45,448 nucleotides of DNA, from assembly GCA_945861155.1 (NCBI GenBank), contig CAMATN010000027.1:1-45448 (forward strand), in the 5' to 3' direction. How positions within the stretch are numbered: position 1 is the first letter of the stretch; every line of letters begins with the position of its first letter. The position numbers were made by a program, and so were the translations under genes. Source of the DNA: Rhizobium sp. Q54 (GTDB taxonomy: Bacteria > Pseudomonadota > Alphaproteobacteria > ATCC43930 > CGMCC-115725). This document shows positions 33,403 through 41,584 of the stretch, in pieces. The notes under the pieces are model-generated. The model ran no database searches. It saw only the letters and a list, made by a program, of their open reading frames with translations, and had not been told where the DNA came from.

Positions 33403-33421
33403 CCAATTCGGACCGGATTGG
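33403..33421. promoter_or_regulatory. Candidate operator palindrome upstream of the suf operon
   Basis: CCAATTCGGACCGGATTGG: 8 of 9 symmetric pairs match around a central A. It lies 45 bases upstream of the Rrf2 regulator start, where autoregulation would act. No close match to a known Rrf2/IscR box; inferred from symmetry only. Confidence 0.35.
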
Positions 33422-33533
33422 TACGCAATAGATCGTCGCTCGGGGCGCCTCGGTCAAGGCGAAATCGGCGGGCCCTGATCGGACCGGGTCGCCCTGTGGC
33501 GTTCAGCCGCAAAAAGGCAGAGTCAGACCCCAC

Positions 33534-33959
33534 TCACTCCTGTGGGAGCCCCAACGCGTGCTCGATCGCCTTGAAAACCTGGCTCGGCAGAAACGGCTTG
33601 GCGAGAAAGCCGAGAGGCCGGGCCGCCGCGGCGCGGGCGGTGGTCTCGGGATCGGCCAGGCCGGATAAAAAAATCGCCGGCAACGAGAATTTTTGCCGCA
33701 GCAGACAGGCGAGTTCGATGCCGTCGATCGGCCCGTTGAGGCGGATATCGACCAGCGCCAGTGTCGGATGGTTCTCAGCGGCGAGAGACAACGCTTCCTG
33801 GCCCGACGCGGCGATGCCGGCGACGCAATACCCCGATTCTGCGAGAACTTCCTCGATATAGCTTGCGATCAGCGCCTCGTCCTCGACGATCAGGATGCTG
33901 ACCGGCTTGCGTCTGTCGTCCGGCGCAACCACTTGAGACCGATCCTCTGCCACCGGCAC
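33534..33959 (-). CDS. Single-domain response regulator (receiver only)
   Basis: A 141-residue CheY-like receiver without an output domain. The acid pair is in LIVEDEALIASYIEE, the phosphoacceptor is Asp71 (ALVDIRLNGPIDGIEL), Ser99 replaces the usual Thr, and Lys121 is in FLAKPF. This sequence type is often the partner of HWE/HisKA_2 kinases in alphaproteobacterial stress or general-signalling pathways. No such kinase is intact nearby; an apparent remnant is at 34107. The 296 bases to the next gene (33960-34255) contain only that remnant. Confidence 0.87.
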   Translation of the reverse strand: MPVAEDRSQVVAPDDRRKPVSILIVEDEALIASYIEEVLAESGYCVAGIAASGQEALSLAAENHPTLALVDIRLNGPIDGIELACLLRQKFSLPAIFLSGLADPETTARAAAARPLGFLAKPFLPSQVFKAIEHALGLPQE

Positions 33960-34106
33960 GCCCCCAATTGCCGATCACCTGAAGGTGCGTCTGGCCAACA
34001 CAGATGCGGAAACGCGAGTTCCAAATGCGCGGTTTGCCTATCGCTAACGCTAGCCGCAGATTCTCTGCAAGCGGTTAACAGTCCCCGAAATTCCATCCCG
34101 ACCGCG

Positions 34107-34259
34107 ATGAAGCTGCTGATCGTCGAAGACGACCGCGAGAAATACGGCCGGCTTGGCACGGTAACGCTCGGCGAGACTGAAGTCGCTGGATCCCTCTGCG
34201 CTCAGCCTCCGGGGCTTAAGGTGCGGATCGAATTTCCAGCATGCTCACCGGCGATCTAG
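34107..34259 (+). pseudogene. Possible remnant of a receiver joined to a kinase tail
   Basis: A 50-residue open frame. It starts MKLLIVEDDREKYGRL, like the first strand of a response regulator, then at once continues GETEVAGSLCAQPPGLKVRI, which resembles the last strand of HWE-type kinases. Such a join would result from a deletion between two genes. The stop overlaps the end of the opposing small gene. Identification rests on short similarity and is weak. Confidence 0.3.
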
Positions 34260-34459
34260 CAATCCGCACGGTGGTCGCTAGTGGCGTCGTCGTCGTCGTC
34301 GATCCGCCGATCGTCGATACGCCGCGCGGTCTCGACGATCATCTCGCGGAATCCCTGCGAATCGAACCCGGCGCTGCGCAGCACCGGCGCCATGACGTCG
34401 TCGTCAAGCAGTTCGTCGAGGGTCGGCTCATAGCGGCAGCGGTCGGTGCGTCCAGCCAC
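34256..34459 (-). CDS. Small conserved-looking hypothetical protein
   Basis: A 67-residue protein. The core DELLDDDVMAPVLRSAGFD, followed by QGFREMIVETA, looks like a small family widespread in alphaproteobacteria (DELLxDP-x-x-x-x-V-M-x-x-D-G). No function is known. The C-terminus is acidic (RRIDDDDDATSDH), encoded by a GTC-type trinucleotide run. It starts at GTG 34459 with AGGAGG 5 bases upstream, the best ribosome site in this region and the main reason to trust it. Divergent from hpnN. Confidence 0.62.
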   Translation of the reverse strand: MAGRTDRCRYEPTLDELLDDDVMAPVLRSAGFDSQGFREMIVETARRIDDRRIDDDDDATSDHRADC

Positions 34460-34580
34460 GATCCCCTCCTGACCTGTAAAACTTTTTGTAGGATCGGCTT
34501 AAAGGATGTCCTCATTGTGACGCGGGTCGGGAAATCTCGCGGCAATTTATTCACTGCTCCGCCCGAATTTCCGTTTAGGT

Positions 34581-34606
34581 GGAACCAGGAGACCGCGGCA
34601 CGTGTT
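34581..34606 (+). promoter_or_regulatory. Candidate EcfG-type promoter before hpnN
   Basis: GGAAC at 34581, 17 bases, then TGTT at 34603. This approaches the EcfG general-stress consensus GGAAC-N16/17-CGTT of alphaproteobacteria. It lies 90 bases before the hpnN GTG. The -10 has one mismatch. Confidence 0.35.
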
Positions 34607-34695
34607 CGCGCGGGTCGCGGTTCCATGGGGCTCAACGGGCGGCGTCCGGCAATCGTTCCCGTGTGGCGGTGCGGGGCCAGCGAACGAGAGGCCGC

Positions 34696-37320
34696 GTGAT
34701 CGCCCGCTTGATCGCGGGAATCGTAGAGGGCGCCCGCCGCCATAACGCCGCGGCCGCGATCGCGATCGCGATCATCCTCCTGGCGCTCGGCGCGGGGTTT
34801 TACGCCGCCACGCATCTCGCGCTCGACACCGATCTCGATCGCATGCTGCCCGCCGGGCTCGCGTGGCGGCAAAACGAGATCGCGCTCGATCGGGCCTTTC
34901 CGCAGAACAACCATTTGCTGGTCATCGTGATCGACGGCAAGACCGGCGATCTGGCGGACCGCGCCGCGCGCCAGATGGCCGACCGGCTGCGCGCCCAGCC
35001 CGAGCTGTTCAGCCATGTGCGCCAGCCCGATGGCGGCGCGTTTTTCGCCCGCAACGGGCTCTTGTTCCTGCCGCTCGCCGAGTTGCAGGCGATGGCGGAC
35101 AATTTGATCTCGGCGCAGCCGCTGATCGGCAGCACCGCACGCGACCCGAGCCTGCGAGGCCTGTTCGACACGCTGGCGCTGTTTGTCGGCGGCGCCGACA
35201 ACGACCCGGCCGCGATCGACCGGCTCGGGCCGACCTTGAGTGCGATCGGCGTTTCGGTGGAGGGGGCGCTGGCGGGCCGTGACGAGCCGGTGTCGTGGCA
35301 CCGCTTGATGACCGGCCAGGCGCCCGACAAGCGCGAGCTGCGCCGCTTTGTCGTGACGCGGCCGGTCCTCGATTTCGACGCGCTCGAACCCGGCGCCCGG
35401 CCGCGCGCCGAGATCCGCCGGCTGGCCGACGAATTCGGGCTGGACCCGCGGCGCGGGTTGCAGCTGCGCATGACCGGGCCGGTGGCGCTCAACGACGAGC
35501 ATTTCGCGACCCTGCGCCAGGGCGCGCTCGAATCGACATTGCTGTCGATCGTCGCGGTTTGCGCGATTCTGTTCGCCGCGGTCCGGTCGGCGAGACTGGT
35601 CGGCGCGATCCTGCTGACGCTCGCGGCGGGCCTGATGCTGACTGCCGGGTTTGCCGCGCTGGCGGTCGGGTCGCTGAACCTGATCTCGGTCGCGTTCGGC
35701 GTTCTGTTCATCGGTCTGGCGGTCGATTTCAGCATTCAGTTCAGCGTGCGCTACCGCGACCAGCGGCACCGCCTCGGCAGCCTGCCGGCGGCGCTGCGGG
35801 GCACGGCGGAAACGATCGGCCCGGCGCTCGTCCTGGCGGCCGGCGCGACGGCGATCGGGTTCCTGGCTTTTGTCCCGACGCGGTATACCGGTATCCGCGA
35901 GCTCGGCTGGATCGCCGGGTTCGGCATGCTGATCGCGATCGTGCTGAACTTTACGTTGCTGCCCGCGGCGCTGGCGCTGCTGCGGCCGCCGGGCGAACCC
36001 GAGCCGATCGGGTTTCGCCGGGCGGCGCCGCTCGATCGCTTTCTGTTGGAGCGGCGCGGCTGGGTGCTCGGCGCCGCGTCGGTGCTGGCGGTCGTCTGCC
36101 TCGCGCTGCTGCCGTGGGTCCGCTTCGATTTCGATCCGCTGAACCTGAAAAACCCGAACGCCGAATCGGTCGCGACCGCGCGCGACCTGATGAAAGACCC
36201 GATGACGACGCCCTACACGGCCGAAATTCTGGCGCCGTCGCCGCGCGACGCCGAGGCGCTCGCCGAGCGGCTCTCGACCCTGCCCGAGGTGGCGCAGGCC
36301 ATCACCGCTTCCAGCTTCATCCCCGAGCAACAGGCGGAGAAACTCGCGATCGTCGGCGACCTGGCACTGCTGCTCGGCCCGACCCTGACGCCGGACTCGG
36401 TATTACCGCCGCCAAGCGACGACGCGGTGATCAAATCGCTCGCCGCCTGCCGCGACGCGTTGCGGCCTGTTGCGGCAGCGGGTGGGCCGCAAAGCGCGGC
36501 GGCGCGTCTCGCCAGCGCGCTCGACATCGCGGCGACGCGCGGAACCGCGATCGTCCCGGCCCTGCGGGATGCCCTCGTTGCCGGCCTCGACCAGCGCCTC
36601 GCGATGCTGCGCGGTCTGATCGAGGCCGAGACGGTGACACTGGCGAGCCTGCCGCCGGAGCTGCGCGACAGCTGGATCGCATCCGACGGGCGCGCCCGGG
36701 TCGAGGTGTTTCCGCGCGGCGACGCCCGCGACCCGGCCGTGCTGGAGCGGTTTGTCGCCGCGGTGCGCGCAATTGCGCCTGACGCAACCGGCGCGACGGT
36801 GACGATCCAGGAGGCCGGCCGGCTGATCAGCTCTGCCTTCCTGCAGGCCGGGCTGATCGCGGTCGCGGCGATCACGGTGCTGCTCGCGGTGGTCCTGCGC
36901 CGGTGGCGCGATGTCGCGCTGGTGATCGCCCCGCTGCTGCTCGCCGCGATCTTGTCCCTGGCGATTACCGTCGCGATCGGGATCAAGCTCAATTACGCCA
37001 ACATCATCGCGCTGCCGCTGCTGCTCGGGATCGGGGTCGCGTTCGACATCTATTTCGTGATGAATTGGCGCGCCGGACAGACCGATCACCTGCAATCGAG
37101 CACGGCGCGCGCGGTCATCTTCAGCGCGCTGACGACGATGTCGGCCTTCGGCAGCCTGGCTTTGTCGAACGATCCGGGGACGGCGGGGATGGGCGCATTG
37201 CTGACGATATCGCTTGCCTGCACGCTGTTCTGCACGCTGTTGATCCTGCCGGCGCTGCTCGGCCCGGCAGCGCAATCGCTTAGCCCGCCGGAGCGAGATC
37301 GCCGTACCCGATCAGGCTGA
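34696..37320 (+). CDS. hpnN: Hopanoid transporter HpnN (RND/MMPL family)
   Basis: An 874-residue RND-type inner-membrane transporter with two MMPL-like halves. The first helix is AIAIAIILLALGAGFYAATH, followed by the large periplasmic loop (LDTDLDRMLPAGLAWRQNE). Membrane blocks contain SVAFGVLFIGLAVDFSIQFS and, in the second half, LLLGIGVAFDIYFVMNWRA, with the charged Asp in each. HpnN carries hopanoids to the outer membrane in Rhodopseudomonas. GTG 34696 with GAGAGG just upstream gives the best start. The 3' end overlaps hpnK by 41 bases in convergent orientation. Confidence 0.92.
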   Translation: MIARLIAGIVEGARRHNAAAAIAIAIILLALGAGFYAATHLALDTDLDRMLPAGLAWRQNEIALDRAFPQNNHLLVIVIDGKTGDLADRAARQMADRLRAQPELFSHVRQPDGGAFFARNGLLFLPLAELQAMADNLISAQPLIGSTARDPSLRGLFDTLALFVGGADNDPAAIDRLGPTLSAIGVSVEGALAGRDEPVSWHRLMTGQAPDKRELRRFVVTRPVLDFDALEPGARPRAEIRRLADEFGLDPRRGLQLRMTGPVALNDEHFATLRQGALESTLLSIVAVCAILFAAVRSARLVGAILLTLAAGLMLTAGFAALAVGSLNLISVAFGVLFIGLAVDFSIQFSVRYRDQRHRLGSLPAALRGTAETIGPALVLAAGATAIGFLAFVPTRYTGIRELGWIAGFGMLIAIVLNFTLLPAALALLRPPGEPEPIGFRRAAPLDRFLLERRGWVLGAASVLAVVCLALLPWVRFDFDPLNLKNPNAESVATARDLMKDPMTTPYTAEILAPSPRDAEALAERLSTLPEVAQAITASSFIPEQQAEKLAIVGDLALLLGPTLTPDSVLPPPSDDAVIKSLAACRDALRPVAAAGGPQSAAARLASALDIAATRGTAIVPALRDALVAGLDQRLAMLRGLIEAETVTLASLPPELRDSWIASDGRARVEVFPRGDARDPAVLERFVAAVRAIAPDATGATVTIQEAGRLISSAFLQAGLIAVAAITVLLAVVLRRWRDVALVIAPLLLAAILSLAITVAIGIKLNYANIIALPLLLGIGVAFDIYFVMNWRAGQTDHLQSSTARAVIFSALTTMSAFGSLALSNDPGTAGMGALLTISLACTLFCTLLILPALLGPAAQSLSPPERDRRTRSG

Positions 37321-38200
37321 TGCCGAGTTCGGCGATCCGGCGCCGCACCGCGGGGCTGACGAGCGCGGCCAATTCCTCGGCATGGCGGTACGAGGGCATG
37401 CCCTCGGCGAGCGCCGCATTGGTCTCGGTGGCCGGGTGGAAATAGATTTCGCTGACCCCCGGCGGCAGATGGGGCAGCAGGGCGAGCACCCGGTGCTCGG
37501 TCATCGCGCCGCTCCACGCGATCCCAAAGACATGGTCGTTCATCGCCAGCCCGGCGCGGCCCAGCCGCCGGCGCAAGCCCGCGATCGCCGGCCGGTAGAG
37601 GGGCGCCTTGTAGCGTTCGCCCGGAAACGCAAGCCGCAGCGCCGCGACCGGCTCGGCGGGCAGGCGCACCGCCCGCATGCCATAATCGCTGCCGATCTCG
37701 ACGAGCAGCCGCGCGATCGTCGGATGCAAATGCATGTGCTGGTGTGCATTGACGTGGTCGAGCGCGAGCCCGGTCGCCCGGAACGCCTCGAACTGAGCGC
37801 GAATTTCGGCGGCGAGACGCCCGCGCATCCCCGGCGCCAGAAAATAACGCAGCCCGGCGCGGACCGGATTACCATCGAAACGCCCGTCGCGGCGGACCAG
37901 GCTGCCGAGTTCGGCGGCCGGCAATACCGGGCTGCCGCCGATCAGCACGAGGTGCAACCCGACCCGCAGCCCGTCGAGGCGGCGGAGCCCACGGAGCCTG
38001 ATTGCGCGCGCCACGGCATCGGCGGCGGCAGGCGCCGCGACCATCAGGCTGGCGCAGGACAGGACGCCGTCGCGGCAGGCCGTCTCGACGGCCTCGTTGA
38101 TCGCGACGTCGCGCCCGAAATCGTCGGCGCAAACGATCAGCCGCCGCGGCGAAATTTTCAGCTCGAAACCTCCCCGGCCAACCGTATGGGATAACTGCAT
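37280..38200 (-). CDS. hpnK: Hopanoid biosynthesis-associated HpnK (YdjC/ChbG-like deacetylase)
   Basis: A 306-residue carbohydrate deacetylase-like protein. Metal ligands are seen in VCADDFG (Asp26/27) and HVNAHQHMHLHP (His153, His155), with GLHLVL (His83). In Burkholderia HpnK deacetylates acetylglucosaminyl-bacteriohopanetetrol. ATG 38200 lies inside a repeat half-site; a CTG at 38161 with GGGGAGG 7 bases upstream matches the family N-terminus (LKISPRRLIVCADDFG) and could be the real start. The remaining hpn genes are not in the window. Confidence 0.88.
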   Translation of the reverse strand: MQLSHTVGRGGFELKISPRRLIVCADDFGRDVAINEAVETACRDGVLSCASLMVAAPAAADAVARAIRLRGLRRLDGLRVGLHLVLIGGSPVLPAAELGSLVRRDGRFDGNPVRAGLRYFLAPGMRGRLAAEIRAQFEAFRATGLALDHVNAHQHMHLHPTIARLLVEIGSDYGMRAVRLPAEPVAALRLAFPGERYKAPLYRPAIAGLRRRLGRAGLAMNDHVFGIAWSGAMTEHRVLALLPHLPPGVSEIYFHPATETNAALAEGMPSYRHAEELAALVSPAVRRRIAELGISLIGYGDLAPAG

Positions 38201-38230
38201 TGCGAGGAGCCGCGCGACGACGCAATCTCG
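38196..38230. repeat. Half-copy of intergenic repeat family D
   Basis: GCATTGCGAGGAGC followed by CGACGCAATCTCGATGG. It matches one arm of the pair at 39205-39280 with two or three changes. It covers the annotated hpnK start codon. Confidence 0.6.
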
Positions 38231-38278
38231 ATGGTGCTAAATTGGCGCGCTGAAAATTACCACGGAGTCGCGGCTGCC

Positions 38279-39184
38279 ATGACCATCGATTTTCGTCCGG
38301 CCGAGCCCGATCGGCTGCCCGATTTCGTCGGGATCGCCGACGGCATCGACCTGTCCCGGCCGGTCACCCAAGACGAGGTCGCGGCGATCGCCGCCGGCAT
38401 GGACCGCTTCGCCGTGCTGATCTTCCACGACCAGGCGATCGACGACGAGCAGCAGCTCGCCTTCAGCCGCCATTTCGGGCCGCTCGAACACGCGATCTCG
38501 CATGGCATCGCCCGACAACACCAACGTGGGCTCGCGCCGGAAATCGCCGACATCTCCAATCTCGGCCGCGACAACACGGTGCTGGCGCGCGACGACCGGC
38601 GCCGCCTGTTCAGCCTCGGCAACATGCTGTGGCACTCGGACAGCTCGTTCAAGCCGACCCCGGCGAAATATTCGCTGCTGCATGCGCGGGTCATTCCGCA
38701 GCCGGGGCCGCTCGGCAATGGCAATACCGAATTCGCCGACATGCGCGCCGCCTATGACGCGCTCGACGACGAAACAACGGAGCAATGCCGCGATCTGGTC
38801 TGCATGCACAGCCAGATCTATTCGCGCGGTCTCCTCGGCTTTGCCGAATGGACCGAGGATGAACGGGCGCGCAATCAGCCGGTGCCGCAGCGCTTGGTGC
38901 GCCGCCATCCGGGAAGCGGGCGGCGCTCATTGTTCCTGTCGGCGCATGCCGGCGAGATTATCGGCTGGCCGGTGCCGGAGGCGCGCGCCTTTCTGCGCGA
39001 TTTGAACGAGCACGCGACGCAGCGGCAATTCGTCTACGCGCAGCAATGGCGGGGCGGCGATCTGGTGATGTGGGACAACCGCGCCATGATGCACCGCGCC
39101 CGGCGCTACGACCCCGCCGCGGTCCGCGAACTCCACCGCACCACCGTCGCCGATTCCGCCCCGACGCTGCAGCAGGCGGCGTAG
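38279..39184 (+). CDS. TauD/TfdA-family alpha-ketoglutarate dioxygenase
   Basis: A 301-residue Fe(II)/2-oxoglutarate dioxygenase. Iron ligands are His119 and Asp121 (MLWHSDSSF) and the distal His272 (NRAMMHRARRYD); Arg283 or Arg287 (VRELHRTT) binds 2-oxoglutarate. The segment HFGPLEHAIS is typical of the TfdA-like group that oxidises phenoxyacetates, taurine or similar acids; the substrate is not determined. The frame is open from ATG 38231, but ATG 38279 gives a family start (MTIDFRPAEPDRLP); both have weak ribosome sites. Confidence 0.9.
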   Translation: MTIDFRPAEPDRLPDFVGIADGIDLSRPVTQDEVAAIAAGMDRFAVLIFHDQAIDDEQQLAFSRHFGPLEHAISHGIARQHQRGLAPEIADISNLGRDNTVLARDDRRRLFSLGNMLWHSDSSFKPTPAKYSLLHARVIPQPGPLGNGNTEFADMRAAYDALDDETTEQCRDLVCMHSQIYSRGLLGFAEWTEDERARNQPVPQRLVRRHPGSGRRSLFLSAHAGEIIGWPVPEARAFLRDLNEHATQRQFVYAQQWRGGDLVMWDNRAMMHRARRYDPAAVRELHRTTVADSAPTLQQAA

Positions 39185-39204
39185 CCGAGATTGCGCCGGT
39201 CGCA

Positions 39205-39280
39205 CGAGATTGCTTCGCTTCGCTCGCAATGACAGCACAGTTGTTGTCATTGCGAGGAGCGCAGCGACGAAGCAATCTCG
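39205..39280. repeat. Inverted intergenic repeat, family D
   Basis: Arms 39205-39233 (CGAGATTGCTTCGCTTCGCT start) and 39246-39280 (GTCATTGCGAGGAGCGCAGC start) are near complements around a 12-base centre. It occupies most of the gap between the dioxygenase and LLM genes. Confidence 0.75.
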
Positions 39281-39313
39281 ACCCGTTTTGAATACTGCCT
39301 GACGGAGAGACGC

Positions 39314-40168
39314 ATGCAGATCGGCGCGGCGATGTTCTTTACCGATTATTCGATGAGCCCGGCCGCGCTGGCGCAGGCGCTGGAGGCGCGCGGCTTTGAA
39401 TCGATGTGGGCGCCCGAGCATTCACACATCCCGCTGGCGCGCAACTCGCCGTTTCCCTCGGGCGGCGAGTTGCCGAAGCAATATTCGCAGGTGATGGACC
39501 CGTTCGTGACGCTGAGCGCCGCTTCCGCCGTCACCAGCACGATCAAGCTCGGCACCGGGGTCTGCCTGGTGATCCAGCGCGACCCGATCCAGACGGCGAA
39601 GCTGGTTGCCTCGCTCGACCAGGTGTCGGCCGGGCGCTTCCTGTTCGGGGTCGGCGGCGGCTGGAATGCCGAGGAGATGGCCGATCACGGCACCGAATTC
39701 AAAACCCGCTTCAAGCTGATGCGCGAGCGGATCGAGGCGATGCAGGCGATCTGGACCGAGGACCAGCCCGAATATCACGGCGACATGGTCGATTTTCCGC
39801 CGATGACGAGCTGGCCGAAGCCGGTACAGAAGCCGCACCCGCCGGTCATCGTCGGCGGCATGTTCCCGCATGCCGCGCGGCGCGCGATCCGCTACGGCAA
39901 TGGCTGGATCCCGCATTCGCGCCGGCCGCAATACGAGGACGTCACCGACTATTTGCCGCAATTCCGCCAGATGGCGGCGGAAGCCGGCCGCGACCTCGCG
40001 CAATTGCCGGTCACGGTGTGGGGCGTTCCCCCCGACCTCGACCGCCTGAAGCGCCACCGCGACCAGGGCGTCGCGCGCGGCGTCGTCCAACTGGCCGCCG
40101 ACAGCGCCGACAATACGTTGCCGATACTCGACCGCTGGGCCGGGCTGATCCGCTCGCTGGCGAATTGA
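39314..40168 (+). CDS. F420-type LLM oxidoreductase (first copy)
   Basis: A 284-residue luciferase-fold enzyme of the short TIGR03619-like group. It starts MQIGAAMFFTDYSMSPAAL, then FESMWAPEHSHIP, SAVTSTIKLGTGVCL and GGGWNAEEMADHGTEFK, with the ligand-binding PHPPVIVGGMFP loop. Members are annotated as coenzyme F420-dependent, though alphaproteobacterial ones may use FMN. CGGAGAGA precedes the ATG. A near-copy is at 41585, with a serine hydrolase between, which suggests duplication with an intervening gene or co-selection as a pathway. Confidence 0.9.
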   Translation: MQIGAAMFFTDYSMSPAALAQALEARGFESMWAPEHSHIPLARNSPFPSGGELPKQYSQVMDPFVTLSAASAVTSTIKLGTGVCLVIQRDPIQTAKLVASLDQVSAGRFLFGVGGGWNAEEMADHGTEFKTRFKLMRERIEAMQAIWTEDQPEYHGDMVDFPPMTSWPKPVQKPHPPVIVGGMFPHAARRAIRYGNGWIPHSRRPQYEDVTDYLPQFRQMAAEAGRDLAQLPVTVWGVPPDLDRLKRHRDQGVARGVVQLAADSADNTLPILDRWAGLIRSLAN

Positions 40169-40248
40169 CCGCCGGCGTGCTTTGATCTGTCTCGGGCGCG
40201 CACCCTGTTACGCAGACGCAAAAAATAAATATCGATGGGGAGAAACCG

Positions 40249-41547
40249 ATGAAGATTTGCCGCCTGCTGCTTTTCGGGCTGATTGCCACCTCATGGGCGG
40301 GCATCGCCCTGGCGGAAGATTTCGCCGCCATCGCGAAGCCCGAGCAGCTCGGCTTTTCGCCGGAACGGCTGAAGCGCATCACCGAGACTTATCAGGGCTA
40401 TGTCGATCGCGGCGAGCTGCCGGGCGCGGTGCTGCTGATTTCGCGCAACGACAAGCTGGCCTATGTCGAGGCCATCGGCTACCAGGACCGGGAAAAGAAG
40501 ATCGCGATGAAACCGGACGCGATCTTCCGCCTCGCGTCGATGACGAAGCCGATCGTCTCGGTCGCGGCAATGATGCTGGTCGAGGAAGGCAAGCTCGACC
40601 TGATCAGGCCGGTGTCCACCTATCTGCCGGAGTTCAAGGACGTAAAGGTCGGCGTCGAGGAACTCGACCCGGTCACCGGAAAGCCGGGCTTGCGGCTCGA
40701 GACGCCGCGCCGGGCCATGACCGTGCAGGATTTGATGCGCCATACCTCCGGTCTGGTGTACGGCCAGTTCGGCGACAGGCTTGTTCACCTGGCGTATCGC
40801 GAGGCCAAGGTCTCGGATCGTGGTCAAAGCTCGGCCGAGCTGATCAGCAAACTCGCCAAGCTGCCGCTCGCGCATCACCCCGGATCGGTATGGGAATACA
40901 GCATGTCGACCGACGTGCTCGGGCGGGTGGTTGAAGTCGTCTCGGGCATGGAGCTCGACCGCTTTATCGCCGAGCGCATCACCAAGCCGCTCGGGATGAA
41001 TTCGACCGATTTCTACGTGCGCGAGCCCGATCTCGGTCGTCTGGCCCAGGCGCAAGCCGGCCCCGATGGGAAAACGCCAACGCTGCGCGATGTGACGGAA
41101 AAGCCGCGCTTGCTGTCCGGCGGCGGCGGCATGGTTTCAAGCGCCGCCGATTATTTGCGTTTTTCGACAATGCTGCTGAATGGCGGCGAGTATGGCGGCG
41201 TCAGGCTGCTGTCGCCGCATACCGTGCGGTTGATGACCAGCAACGCCCTGCCGCCGGGCATCGCCTATACCGAACGGTCGCGGCGCCAGCCCGGTGATTC
41301 GCTACCCACCCCCGAAATGGGGCAGGGTTTCGGTCTCGGCTTCGCGGTGCGCACCGCCCCCGGCCACAATCCGCTCCCCGGCTCGGTCGGCACCTATTAC
41401 TGGAACGGCGCGTTCGGGACCGGCTTTTTTGTGGATCCCCAGCAGAAGTTGATCGCGATGCAGCTGATCCAGATGCCCTCTCCGCAAGGCACGCCCTATC
41501 GCCGGACCTTCCGCACGCTGACCTACCAGGCGTTGACCGGCTCGTGA
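40249..41547 (+). CDS. Secreted serine hydrolase (beta-lactamase class C / family VIII esterase)
   Basis: A 432-residue exported enzyme. The signal peptide is MKICRLLLFGLIATSWAGIA with cleavage after ALA22. The nucleophile motif is S97-MTK100 (RLASMTKPIVS), the second motif Y217-SM (WEYSMSTDVLG) has the Tyr of class C and family VIII esterases, and the late YYWNGAFGTGFFVDP segment is the third conserved block. It may hydrolyse an ester or amide in the periplasm. The start is well supported by GGGGAGA. It lies between two LLM oxidoreductases on the same strand, so may act in one catabolic pathway with them. Confidence 0.9.
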   Translation: MKICRLLLFGLIATSWAGIALAEDFAAIAKPEQLGFSPERLKRITETYQGYVDRGELPGAVLLISRNDKLAYVEAIGYQDREKKIAMKPDAIFRLASMTKPIVSVAAMMLVEEGKLDLIRPVSTYLPEFKDVKVGVEELDPVTGKPGLRLETPRRAMTVQDLMRHTSGLVYGQFGDRLVHLAYREAKVSDRGQSSAELISKLAKLPLAHHPGSVWEYSMSTDVLGRVVEVVSGMELDRFIAERITKPLGMNSTDFYVREPDLGRLAQAQAGPDGKTPTLRDVTEKPRLLSGGGGMVSSAADYLRFSTMLLNGGEYGGVRLLSPHTVRLMTSNALPPGIAYTERSRRQPGDSLPTPEMGQGFGLGFAVRTAPGHNPLPGSVGTYYWNGAFGTGFFVDPQQKLIAMQLIQMPSPQGTPYRRTFRTLTYQALTGS

Positions 41548-41584
41548 CCCCGCCCGCCTAAAGCCCCTGCAAGGGAGACCCGTC

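Noticed and set aside
34750-34776. GCGATC triple repeat at the start of hpnN
   Set aside because: It encodes Ala-Ile steps of the first membrane helix and fits ordinary codon use.
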